A stretch of DNA of 64,000 bases from contig VRMN01000004.1 in assembly GCA_008690995.1 (NCBI GenBank), forward strand, positions 744,001 to 808,000, read 5' to 3'. How positions within the stretch are numbered: the first letter of the stretch is position 1; each line of letters starts with the position of its first letter. The notes below the pieces were generated by a model, which saw only the letters and a list, made by a program, of their open reading frames with translations, did no database searches and was not told the DNA's origin. This DNA comes from Porphyridium purpureum. Its lineage: Eukaryota > Rhodophyta > Bangiophyceae > Porphyridiales > Porphyridiaceae. A program made the translations under genes and the position numbers. Shown here in pieces: positions 51,701 to 59,486 of this stretch.

Positions 51701-54700
51701 TGTGGTAGTCACGAAGCTTGCGCGCAATAAAGGTCTGCAAAAGCTTCTTCGCACCTTGGTACCCGCCACGATACGAGCCGCTTACGACCGAAACCGATGA
51801 ATCAATACCATTCGCCTCAAGTACACTGTCTAGCACGCTCCCCTCCTCCTGTGAACCGGCCAACCAGTCAGCGGGGCCCCAGCTTGCAGTCACGCCATCC
51901 TCGTCCATGCAAAACCCGTACCGGAAAGAAGCATCTGCTGATCCACTTACACCTCCCCGTACCATGAGCGTCAGCACTGACGCGTTCGCGCTCAAAGATT
52001 TGACAAAGTGAGTGTACACGTCCATGAAAAAGTCGCTAAAGGCCTTCTCGTCTGGGAAGTCCTCCACTGCATCGATCTGGTCGCCAAGAAGAACATTCAG
52101 CGGCACAATCGTCTGCGACTCGACACCAATTAACGCACAACCGCATGCCTTGGACACGCGGTCGGTGACAAGCCGAAGCTGCCGCTCAAAAGGAACATCC
52201 GTCACGATGCACCAAGCATGACGCGCATAACCGGCAACTGAGCCATCCTCAAGGCCTAAGAGTGATACACTACCAACACCATCTTCGCATACTGGTTCAA
52301 TCGCCAAGTGGAAACTGCAACCCAAGGCCTTCATTTTCGCCTCCACCTCGGCTAGCCCTTCGAGCAAAAACACGACATGTCGCTTGGAGCGATTCTGGAA
52401 CGCATTCAAGTCAAGCACGCACACCACAAGCAGGGGTAGCTCGGCGTGGTTTGCAAACGCCTTGGCAAGTTCGAAAGCCGGGTTCTCGCTGTACCTGTGC
52501 GCGGACGACATCCAGTACAGCACATATTGACCGGCTCCACCGGCATGGACGCTTTGACGATGAACCAGCTCGTTGAGCAGGCTCAAGCGCTCTGGCTCGA
52601 CTCCTGTATCCGGCAGCAGGGATTCAATGATACCCAGCATCTCACCCGCCGCATCTGTGGTGGCAGTCTCCACGCGCGACGCGGACGCAAGTACTTGTTC
52701 AAAGCAATCCTGAATCGTGCGATAGCTCACTGGATCCAATGCGTCAATCATAAACTTATCATTCAGCTCGCTGGCGAGTCGATAGGCGTTCGCAGGGTCC
52801 TGCTCGTACTGCAAAATGCGCTTGGCCCAGTACTGTCGATCGTACAGCAGGTCCCGACCACGGAAAACAAGCTCGTGCTGAATTGTGTTCCACTTTTGAT
52901 CATGTGTTTCACCCGCCGCCCACTGTGCGTCCGTGTAGGAATAAGTGACTTGCCCTTGCTGGAGATGCAACCGTTTTTGCGCATTGAGCTCCTTAATTTG
53001 CTCAGGAGTGAACACTGCTTCAAACTGGCTATAGTTCGGAATATAGTTAACAAGATTGAACGCAAACTCGCGCTTGAGCAGCGAACGCAGAAAGGCTTCG
53101 ATATCAATTTGCGAAACGCCGGCGCGCGAAACTTCATAACCGACGTCGCGAGCGCTAATCATGCCGTAACTCACATACGGCGACAGAATAGAGCCAAACT
53201 CGGAACGGTTCATCTCGGTTTCCTCGTCCACTTTGCTTGCGTAACCTTGGAGCTTGCGCTGCAAAAAAACGGAAAGGAGGCGCCGCGCCGATGTCTCTCC
53301 ACCTCTGTACGCGCCTGTCACAACCGAAACGTTGGGGTCGACGCCGTTCTCACCCAAAATTTTGGCAAAGTGGACCTCATTGTCAAGCCACTCGCGCGCG
53401 CCCCATTGCCACTGCTCCATAAATTCCCATCGGAAGCCCATCAGCTCTACGTCCACGTCACTAAATACTTGGTGCTTCACGGTGAGCGGGGTCAGTGGCT
53501 TCAAGTACTGCCTGATTTCGGTCTTATTTGCCGCATAGAATGAATCAAAGGTCGGAACATAGGCATCAGCCGCATCTTCAACTGGAATGATCAGACGGGA
53601 TTCAACGTCAATGCATGCGCAGCCGCACAAAGCCGCAATGCGACTTTCAACTGCCTGCTCATACTCGAGGTGGGCGCGATCCGTCACAATGCACCAAGCC
53701 GCGGACGCAAAACCTAAAACACCATCCTCTTCGGAGCCCAACACACTCACGCCCCCTAACCCTGCTTCACCAAACCGGCTCGGGTCCACGCGCACGCAAA
53801 GCTTGATTCCCATGTCAGAAAGCGATGCTTTCAGCTCCGCAAGCCCTTCCAACAAAAAGGTGACATGTCGGCGCGAGCCGCGACGATAATAGTGGAGATC
53901 GATCACGTACAGATAAATCAGAGGCAGCTTGGCCGCGTTTGCCAACAATTTTGCCACTTCGAGGCTTTCGTTCTCCTGGGCACGACACGCACGATTCGCA
54001 ACGTAAAGTACATATTGCGCGTCACCTACGCCGCTGTCATTGACGCCTTCGCCTCCATTGCTGCGCGGGCCCAGCTCGTTGATCAGGCGAATCTTATTCA
54101 ACGACACACCAGTGCTCTCTTGCAGCTGCGAGTTCAAAATCTCGTGGATCACCGAAGGGTCGCTTGTGGACACACGGGACGCGTCATTATTCGTCGCCGT
54201 GTTGCCAACTTTGGCCTGCTGGAAGCACAAGATCAAATTGTAGTACGAGCACGCGTCGCCGGCATCGATCATGTACTTGTCGTTTAAGTAGCTCATCAGG
54301 CGATACGAATTGTCAGGGTCCGACTCGTACTCAATCAGTTTCTGTGCCCAATAGCGGCGATCCTGCAAAATATCGCGGCCCTTGAAAAACAGTTCGTGCT
54401 GCACTGTGTTCCAGCGTTGGTCGTGCGTTGTGCCTCGCTCCCAGGCAATGTCCGAATAGGCGTACTTTTTCTTCTTTGAGCTCTTGAGCTGATTGTACGC
54501 CTCGTTCGAGATGAGGCTGCCAAGATGTGTCAAGTCATCCAAAAAGTAAATCATGTTGAAAGCGTGCTCGCGCTTGCAAATATTGCGCAGATATGCTGTC
54601 CGGTCTTCGGCACCCTTGCCCGAGCGCAACACACTGATCGCCGCCTCTGCAGGCGAGATAAATCCATGAGTTAAGTATGGAGACAGCAAGGAGCCGTACT

Positions 54701-57197
54701 CTCTACGATTTGTTTCGCCGTGTACTTCGGATGCCTTCCCGTAGCCGTACAGCACACGCGAGAGAAAAGTGGTTAACAATCGCTTAGCGGTTGCTTCGCC
54801 GCCCTTAAACGACGTACTCAGGACAGGCACCGTGATGTCAATATCAGATTCGGACAGCGCCGCATCCAGTTTGGCTTCCCCATCAAACCACATGCGCGCC
54901 GACCAGGCACCTTCCTTTTCAAAGGACCATTTGAACCCAAGGCCCGCCAGCTCTTTCACATCACTGAACGGTTTCAGGTCGAGCTGCTGAGGCGGCAAGC
55001 CCTTTGCAAATTTCTTAATGTTTGCGTTGAAACGCTCAAAGAACACACTGAAGTCCGGTTCAAGTTTGCTGACTGGATTTTGCATGACTTCCAGCGGAAT
55101 CAGTAGCTTCGACTCTACGTCCAGCATCGCTACGCCGCATTCCAACGCCACCTTTTCCGTCAGGCGACGTCGAGGAAGCATGTGTGGCCGGTCCGTCACG
55201 ACAATGTACGCGTCTTGCACAAAACCCTTTGTGCCATCGCTGGAGCCAAGAAGTGAAACGCCGCTCTGATCTTTCGGCTCGATCCGGAACTGGAACGAGA
55301 TCCCGTCGAGTGTCAGCTGCTCTTCCAGCTCCACGATGCCTTCGAGATGAAAGACAACGTGGCGCTTGCTGTGGATCTCCCAGGATTCGAGACTCATCAC
55401 GTCAATCACAACGAGCGGCAGGCCAGACTGGAAAGCCAGCGCCTTGGCCAGCTCGAGCGTATCGTTGTGGGTCGTGCGAAATGCGGTTTGCGCCCAGTAA
55501 AGCACATACCTGCCCTCCTGGTTGAGGCCAAATTCATTCACTGTACGCACACGCGAGTCCTCCACCCCGCATGACTTGAGCGCGTTCCAAAGGGTGCTTT
55601 CAAGACGGCGCGCCGCGCCGGCGTCTTTTGTTGGCGCCAGTGGTGCAGCACGGCGCATCACGCCGCTGCCGTCATCCTCAAGAAGTTCGGCGGACTGGCG
55701 CGACATGTGCAGATTCACTCGCTCCGCGTAGGCAACGAAGGACTCGGCAATGCAATGATAACTGACAGGATCGACACCTTCAAGCATAAACAGTGCGTTT
55801 AAGCGAATGCAGCGCTCCCAGGCCACATCCGGTCGCCTTTCCATTTCAATGAGCGCCTGCACCCAAACTTGTCGATCCGACTTGAGGTCGCGACCTAATC
55901 GCATCATCTCCTGGTGAAAGGTGTTCCATTCGGTATTGGGCGTTTCGCCCTTTTCGTACTGAATGTCCGGTACTTCCACTGCGCTTGAGCTCGCTGAAGC
56001 AGCCGCTTCCAGCACAGGTTGGAGCTCTGTCGGTATCATGGCCTCGTACCGCTCGTAATTGGGCACAAAGTTAACCAGGTGGAAGCCCATTTCACGACGT
56101 GCAAGGTTCTTCAAGTATGCGGTGGTGTCTTGCAGACTACGACCCGAATTCAGAACCTTACTCGCCACTTCAGGGGTGGCGATGAACCCGTAGCATAGGT
56201 ACGCTGATAAAAGCGAACCATATTCAACTCTGTTGTTCTCGTCGTTAACTTCAAATGCACGCGCATATGCCTTGAGTTTGCACGCGATGAACGTGGAGAG
56301 CAGCTTGCGCGCCTCCTTCTCACCGCCGCTAGGCGACGTCTTGGGCACGAGCGGGATGTCCGTTCGGATACCGCTCATGTCGAGGATCTGCACGAGAATC
56401 TCTGGGTTATTGAGCCAGTCCACCGCGCCCCATGTCTCATCTTCGTCTGATTCCTTCATAAAGTCAAAGATAAGGCCAAAGCCGTCGGCTTCGTCCATGA
56501 GCTCTTCGGGTGCCGTCACATTGACGTCCTGATGCGGCAGCAGACGCGCATAGTCTGGCGCCAGCGACAAGAAACGATCCTGGAATGCGGCGCGGTCCTT
56601 GATAAAGTCGGTTGATAGCTCCTCCACAGGCACCAGCAGGTGTGTCTCGACGTCGATCACAGAGCAGCCCGCCTCCGCGGCCACGCGAGATACTGTCTCA
56701 ATATTTGCGCGCATATGGGGCCGATCGGTCACGATCGCCCACGCGCGAGATGCAAAGCCCGTCACGCCGTCCTCCTTCGAGCCCACCACGCTCAGTGCCG
56801 GAGGTCCTTGCACGGGATCCATACGCACACACGCCCCAATACCCTGCTCGAGGAGCGACTCCTCGAATTCTGCGATGCCATGCATCAGGAACTGCACATG
56901 ACGCAGCGATGCTTTGGTAAAGTTGCGCAGGTCGACTGTTGCCAGCACAATGAGCGGCAGGTCGAGCTCATTGGCGAGCGCAATGCTGAGCTCGAGCGCC
57001 TCGTTGTGCTGTGTGCGAAACGAATCCATCGTCCAGTAAAGAACATACTTGCTGCCCTCGGACTCGCCATTGTACCCAGCCGCGACATACTCGGCCACGG
57101 TCGCGCGCGCGTCATCCTCATTCAACCGCCGCACGCGCGTTGCCTCAATGCCCGACACCTCGATCGCCACATCCAGCGGCGACGCGTCACTCGTCAT
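42792..57197 (-). CDS. Giant protein of nine tandem class II photolyase-like units
   Basis: A single uninterrupted 4,801-residue frame from ATG 57197. Nine units of about 500 residues each begin with a KYVLYW-type strand at residues about 51, 563, 1061, 1557, 2099, 2602, 3119, 3626 and 4140. Each unit follows the class II CPD photolyase order: YVLYWMxxxxRxxHNxxLE, LPLVVLxVLDL, VVTDRAHLR, GGExxAxRLL, EYGSLLSPYLxxGFIS, RRELAFNxV, THDxxWNxIQHEL, RDxxxDRxxW and LNDKYMIDALD. The Trp pair of the THDxxWN and DRxxW stretches is kept in units 2-8. But the class II motif GRDPNGY reads as ALDPVGY or similar and the following conserved block is missing in all nine. The tail of ~170 residues is Gln/Gly/Pro-rich. 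No signal peptide. Repair activity is doubtful; flavin binding remains possible. Confidence 0.9.
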   Translation of the reverse strand: MTSDASPLDVAIEVSGIEATRVRRLNEDDARATVAEYVAAGYNGESEGSKYVLYWTMDSFRTQHNEALELSIALANELDLPLIVLATVDLRNFTKASLRHVQFLMHGIAEFEESLLEQGIGACVRMDPVQGPPALSVVGSKEDGVTGFASRAWAIVTDRPHMRANIETVSRVAAEAGCSVIDVETHLLVPVEELSTDFIKDRAAFQDRFLSLAPDYARLLPHQDVNVTAPEELMDEADGFGLIFDFMKESDEDETWGAVDWLNNPEILVQILDMSGIRTDIPLVPKTSPSGGEKEARKLLSTFIACKLKAYARAFEVNDENNRVEYGSLLSAYLCYGFIATPEVASKVLNSGRSLQDTTAYLKNLARREMGFHLVNFVPNYERYEAMIPTELQPVLEAAASASSSAVEVPDIQYEKGETPNTEWNTFHQEMMRLGRDLKSDRQVWVQALIEMERRPDVAWERCIRLNALFMLEGVDPVSYHCIAESFVAYAERVNLHMSRQSAELLEDDGSGVMRRAAPLAPTKDAGAARRLESTLWNALKSCGVEDSRVRTVNEFGLNQEGRYVLYWAQTAFRTTHNDTLELAKALAFQSGLPLVVIDVMSLESWEIHSKRHVVFHLEGIVELEEQLTLDGISFQFRIEPKDQSGVSLLGSSDGTKGFVQDAYIVVTDRPHMLPRRRLTEKVALECGVAMLDVESKLLIPLEVMQNPVSKLEPDFSVFFERFNANIKKFAKGLPPQQLDLKPFSDVKELAGLGFKWSFEKEGAWSARMWFDGEAKLDAALSESDIDITVPVLSTSFKGGEATAKRLLTTFLSRVLYGYGKASEVHGETNRREYGSLLSPYLTHGFISPAEAAISVLRSGKGAEDRTAYLRNICKREHAFNMIYFLDDLTHLGSLISNEAYNQLKSSKKKKYAYSDIAWERGTTHDQRWNTVQHELFFKGRDILQDRRYWAQKLIEYESDPDNSYRLMSYLNDKYMIDAGDACSYYNLILCFQQAKVGNTATNNDASRVSTSDPSVIHEILNSQLQESTGVSLNKIRLINELGPRSNGGEGVNDSGVGDAQYVLYVANRACRAQENESLEVAKLLANAAKLPLIYLYVIDLHYYRRGSRRHVTFLLEGLAELKASLSDMGIKLCVRVDPSRFGEAGLGGVSVLGSEEDGVLGFASAAWCIVTDRAHLEYEQAVESRIAALCGCACIDVESRLIIPVEDAADAYVPTFDSFYAANKTEIRQYLKPLTPLTVKHQVFSDVDVELMGFRWEFMEQWQWGAREWLDNEVHFAKILGENGVDPNVSVVTGAYRGGETSARRLLSVFLQRKLQGYASKVDEETEMNRSEFGSILSPYVSYGMISARDVGYEVSRAGVSQIDIEAFLRSLLKREFAFNLVNYIPNYSQFEAVFTPEQIKELNAQKRLHLQQGQVTYSYTDAQWAAGETHDQKWNTIQHELVFRGRDLLYDRQYWAKRILQYEQDPANAYRLASELNDKFMIDALDPVSYRTIQDCFEQVLASASRVETATTDAAGEMLGIIESLLPDTGVEPERLSLLNELVHRQSVHAGGAGQYVLYWMSSAHRYSENPAFELAKAFANHAELPLLVVCVLDLNAFQNRSKRHVVFLLEGLAEVEAKMKALGCSFHLAIEPVCEDGVGSVSLLGLEDGSVAGYARHAWCIVTDVPFERQLRLVTDRVSKACGCALIGVESQTIVPLNVLLGDQIDAVEDFPDEKAFSDFFMDVYTHFVKSLSANASVLTLMVRGGVSGSADASFRYGFCMDEDGVTASWGPADWLAGSQEEGSVLDSVLEANGIDSSVSVVSGSYRGGYQGAKKLLQTFIARKLRDYHKKLHDVAVSTRSEFGSLLSPYLSQGFISPVEVLVEVLKSTAPKADLEAFSRALGMREYAYAIAYYFPDEYDSYEWLVAPDVHEALISCRDQEGKYSYSLEEWELAKTHDAKWNAIQSELRMRGRDMQHDRSLWCHLIIQYERDPRDAFRIATYLNDKYMLDADLIGLRNIKRCFEYIGAIVSGGNTAGDAFISSSSVIGEDAAGRGAKNAMMMENGLLAPPSSSSAEHNVAAVEKLLTEVCESSGVSRDFIRILNDRAPLMENHTKYVLYWVQTGHRRHNNPGLQVAIGAANALGLPLVVLVALDLSHFKLGSRRHVVFLLEGMTEMQTALNSMGVAVEIRLDPSSELLEGEKAVSLLGSTKLGVRGFVEGASLVVTDRAHLKHRYEKQAFVATQLPCSLIEVESKVMVPVEIMASQREDDFQTFFARFMEIFPAYAKVYPVTTCDVSCDVLVADTDGENSSSVIGSGSLFADLGYFYEGKKLFKVNEWIEDQAHLNNLLAKCGVDVTVSSVSGIYRGGEASGRRLLNVFVSKKLNEYSTSQEILGEKRRSEYGSLLSPYLTNGFVSAAEIVVAIKNSGAPEADVNAFLKSMARREQGFNFVRYTEGYDTFEHALPAEAQKELFRLANESKRYSYTDEQWDLGQTHDSRWNTIQHELRYRGRDIAQDRSFWCLKLIEYEKDPRNAFRLAMRLNDKYMVDALDPLSYSNIASCFTFASALNSTTSRALPDRARMESIVSHAVKSVNLHSSRVQLRNDLCVRPTSSSGGTARYVLYWATATCRAHHNESLELAKALANLAQLPLVVLYTVDLNVMKIGSKRHVVFLLEGLSEFHAQLARDGIKLCVRFDARQDFGGVLAGSVLGCAANNVKGFENYAWAIVTDTPHLRYGKLAVEHVVNEAGCAVIEVESRLIIPIKAARQHKHADEKEWLEQFPQLAREYARKPNDVPVMVAAGSELELGHLGWRWSNVESAGLNASELAPGGSARKSSLSEPSVTSSGGAEWAPKDWLHHDATLNEVLTQNGMSVDVPPVSGTYLGGEGPARKLLTAFVMRKLRGYGEELGRFGDNNRSEYGSLLSPYLCNGFISASDILLEIVRSGRSEHDINSYLRNLGRREMAFHFVVDNPEGYDVYEAAIPEETRRTLSEMAKHRTPRYAYTFEQWEKGETHDKRWNSVQHELIFRGRDIAQDRFFWLYKIIEYESDPRNAYYLAMTLNDKYMVDALDAVGYRNVSEGFVQMCEMEAVLIRETQNKTDSSAFKETILSCLKPTLVEESRVRLVNQEGSNDKGKFVLYHCSLAPRTQHNESFEIAKSLANEAGLPLVYLYVLDFEQFKSGSWRHLVFYLQGLAQLQSDLTKAGVRFELRVEPSGSAPGLSVLGDKKEGIKGFAEDAWAIVTDRAYLRRARDVEARVAREARCAVVEVESCLLVPLEVSAGIMEDVVDAFFYRFFPVLNSYVKPISDLECKVGADVLKQSVKLRDYGMMPKELSMLASPVDLADGSALPELSAFVDGGQHEAVMKQVAEQNGLDVTVPPASGHYGGELRAREHLDAFVMKNLPGYGSTMEAADPSLRLEYGSLLSPFFSTGFLSVVHVAVEVLHSKASDADIIAFFRNLCRRELAYCFVYQTQGYDSYQGAVAPMVRETLEQAAANRPQKYIYTDEEWELGETHDMVWNEIQQELLSHGREFMADRVYWCEKLIQYESRPSDAYRLAVYLNDKYMIDALDPVGYKNISECFNLACLTSGELGKTFERNPIRTILKNALDSCGIDKTRVRVLNDFGARAKVRKGKGNSVGGEYVLYVSHCAFRKHHNDAFEVAKALANMSSLPLVFLALVNLNHFQRGSYRQINFVMKGLAELEKDLRDEGVIFCMRFEETSESPTSLNLIGSELEGIQGFEARAWAVVTDRAHLRANGEMVKKTAFETGCAMIEVESILSVPLEKACSGPAPDFDSFYERFLPLCRRYAKPLVEQAVKVPGALADVDVTGKGKVYPFMKGSAWSAQEWLDNESTLLEVLAKNRVDVSIGPPAGTQSGEHAARVKLEEFLKHKLKDYAKHSQEFGESNRADYGSNLSPYLCFGIIAASEIMVRVFEIANNVVPVSDNSHAGILTPSQEDISVFLQNLARRELAYNFAHFCEKYDTYENTLSQVVRKTLEDAGKKRKNYDYSLHQWEVGETHDDKWNEVQKKLRETGRNVSHDRSFWCQKIIEYSRDPSKAFQVALSLNERIMIDALDAVCYKNIVESFKLASMLVAPQTAIVTRPQLQGTHGAVEKTTMKTLVKTALEDCGVERSRVRLLNDLGPRRSVNDNNGSSEYVLYWMTSALRVRHNESLEVAKVLANNAGLPLVVLAVLDLSSFALYSKTHVLYYLQGLVDVERQLKEQNICFVLRVDPSEQVGGGMGASVVGLENTNITGFASRAWAVVTDRSHLRVARASVKRVASHAGCCVIEVESRLVVPLEVVGNHAIGSGSNNATSNVRNRFDGFAQKFFAALGGFVKRLDSTSMVIKAQNRKLRPEILGYQWDFMRDSSSTNLNSTAAILQWGPEAWLQNTEVLDLVLSDSGVDLTFSEHPDAGPGGEMMALRTLEQFAASKFDGFASAASSSSPAGTVHQLNGNKSALDPLRAMFASLQTQVAFGFISMADVVHRISESFASDEDLRAVLWKVSRLEYAVNYVYYNSSYEDFAAVLDENQRAMLEYLKNDLVQSGADPMLPLDAVVDAQTPDQDWNELQNNMIDHARLAPGRLSAWMWGMFRFLPAPHDAFEFARMFLQRFTLEHFGPFAHTAVVDAFVRMQDSVDISVLQRARQQQQQQQASLGGPRGMVGTYGGAGGVGVMGLGGRGTAGGFAPYAGAPGPVGGMHGARTGFAPHAQVSPYEPQGFDGYDQQQHHQQALYGDGYVHEPQYGGMSNLARRYIGNGGYGGGVAAGPGPYYGNGGAGMYGQRPIGTRAPGPMGTSKPAFGQPRARPVLTTARYGY
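43280..57050 (-). repeat. Nine-unit protein-coding tandem repeat
   Basis: The unit is about 1.5 kb, so the DNA itself is a degenerate tandem array. Distances between the unit anchors are 512, 498, 496, 542, 503, 517, 507 and 514 codons. Interior units (2-8) keep THDxxWN and the LNDKY block. Unit 1 has TPNTEWN and LNALFMLEG, and unit 9 has TPDQDWN and FLQRFTLEH, so the two terminal units diverge most. A CAG-type trinucleotide run encoding Gln lies near 43285-43303. Confidence 0.85.
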
Positions 57198-59486
57198 CGC
57201 GCCTAAAGTTCTTCAATTCTTGCGCTCCCCTCCTCCAATGCGAGCTCTAGGCACCTCACTTCCACAACGCACTCGCGCAGGTACATGCACATGCACTCAC
57301 ATTCAGATGCGCCGACGTCCACTCCCTCCGCATGCCGATCACGAACCGACACGACCCGAACCCCCCAATCGCGCACAGCAGACCTTCACAGCTCACACCC
57401 ACTGCCCGGGCCGTGCACGCGCGAATGCACTCTCGCCCACAATCCCCCTCCCCCCCTTGATAACCCCTCCGGCTGCCCTACATGCATGCACTCCTCTCCC
57501 TCTCCGTCTCGCTCTTTCCTTCCTCCTCCCCACTGCTCGCTCTCTCCACGCTCCTTTTTTCCTCCCCCCAGTTCACGCTCGCCGCGCTTGGTGTTGTTGT
57601 TCGTGTTGCTGCAGTGGTGGCAACGCCTATCAAAATACCCCAATTCCATTACGAACCCCGCCTCATTGGAGCCACCTCCGGCAGTGTGACAGTCACACTC
57701 AGTGCTGCATCATGCCACTCTCACTACTCGCTCATACCAAAACACCCCCTTCCCGCTCATGTTTGCCCCCTCCAGCAACAACACACAACAACACACACTC
57801 TCTGTTGCCTGTCTAACATGAGATGTTCCCTTGTTGTGCACGTATCTAAACGCATACACAATAAGCGCATCACGTCATCAACACACAGTTTCGGACGACT
57901 GTCGGCTTTTTTCCGATTTTGTCGCTGGAGAATGAGGGGAAGAGCACACGAACGGCCGTGTGAATGAACGTGTTTCGCGCTTACGCGCTCAGATATTCGT
58001 TTCATTTGGGGCGCGTTTGGAAGATGGAAGCTGCAGCTCGTACAGCAGGTACAGCAGGGACAGCGAGCACCGCCCTAAGTTCAGGTACTGCCGCAAAAAC
58101 CGCACTGTACCTTCGTGATCGAGCGCGCGCGGGTTCGGCGACGCTGTACACCCGATGAAGGTCAACGCATGCGCCGCTGGTCGCTGGTCGCTGGTCGCTG
58201 TTGGTTTGTGTGCGTGATGGCGTGGAGCGGCGACTCGCACGATGCAGCGTCTGTGGATATTGCCGTACTTGAGCAGACGTGCTAGCTGTTTGCTGCCGTC
58301 AAAAAACACAAAGGATGACGCAGTGTCGATACTTGTTCGGCACGAGCGTGGGGCTCGATTTCGTGGATGTTGCTTCAATGTTCTACTCAACCAGATCGGG
58401 CGTATCGGCCAAAAGTGGATGTCTCGGACGTCGGTGTCTCCCTGCTTCGTACGAGTTTGCCAGTTGACCACTCGACACACAACAAAAGCACTATCCCTTA
58501 CCGCCTCATTTCCGCCGTAGCCTTCTTGCGGTGCCGCGTACACGTGCTCAAACTCGAGTCACACCCGCCCAAGTCAGGGGCACACGAGCCACGCCCGCCC
58601 GTCGCGCTCAAAATACACACGCGAGGCCCACGCGCAGCCCGAAATCGGCGTGCGCTGGATATCGTTTTCCAGGGTTATCCACCTCGTCTTCACGAAGCGT
58701 GACGTCGCTTTTCCTTCCCTCCTTTTTTTTCGTACAAGGCAACGACGGAGGAGCGTTTTGCTTTGTGGAACGCGCGCACAGATTCAAGCGTGGTCGCCGA
58801 CGAGACGCGCACATGATCTGTGGTGCTTGTGACTACAGACCAGGACACAAGGAAGTGATCTGTTTCAAATGGCACCTGAAAAATTCAAACCGTGTCGAAG
58901 CTCTGAAGTCCCAGCTGCCAATGAGGAAAAGCGCGCATGTGCGTGGGAGGTACAGTTGAGGTTGTGGTTACGGTTTACGCCCACGTTGGTGTCTCGTGTA
59001 AAGCGTGTCGCCCCCAAGTGTGTGTGGGTTACGGGGTTGGGAAGGGGCGGGCGGGATAATGGAAAGGAGAAGAGATAGAGAGTGAGAGGGAGAGGGACGG
59101 GCGGGAAGGATTGAGACAAGGCTTGTACTGCAGCGGTCGCAGTAAGTGTTCACGCAGGTCCAGGCGTGGCGCGTGGCGTGGCGCTCCTTCGTGAAGGGGC
59201 GCGGTATTTGAAATCTGTCACCGGTGAAGAATCTAGCGGCGTTTGAAAGTCACAAGGCGGAACGGAGGGTTTTGCCGTCGTCGTTATTGGACACACCTCC
59301 GCCGCTCTCTCGTCTTGGTGGTTCTCGCTTTCCTTCTCGCTTTCTGTTTCTCTTTGGCGTTGGGAGGATTCGAACACGGTGCGCACATTTTACGCGGGGG
59401 CAAAGGCATTAGTAGTGGCTTCCAGGGGGCTACATCGCGATAGGTCGAAAAAGTGCCGGTGGTAACGTGCGAGATCAGCTGGCAAT
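57198..59486. promoter_or_regulatory. Divergent promoter region, giant gene / armadillo gene
   Basis: 2.3 kb with no supported gene. On the giant-gene sense strand it is purine-rich at about 57490-57570. It holds tandem GTACAGCAG copies near 58037-58055, an exact reverse GTACAGTGCG copy at 58101-58110, another GTACAG site near 58141 and one near 58947, a GGTCGCT tandem near 58177-58200 and a GA-rich strand at 59060-59100 on the armadillo side. No clear TATA box at either end. Confidence 0.5.

Noticed and set aside
42792-57197. Interpreting the giant gene as several separate photolyase genes
   Set aside because: The frame is continuous for 14.4 kb, with no stop, no promoter elements and constant unit spacing.
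58030-58543. 184-codon minus-strand frame in the long divergent promoter
   Set aside because: Runs over repeats and GTACAG sites, no domain, no relative in the window.
59350-59380. TTCGAATC T-loop-like sequence (minus strand), possible tRNA
   Set aside because: The flanking 5-base arms do not pair and no acceptor stem or D arm is seen.
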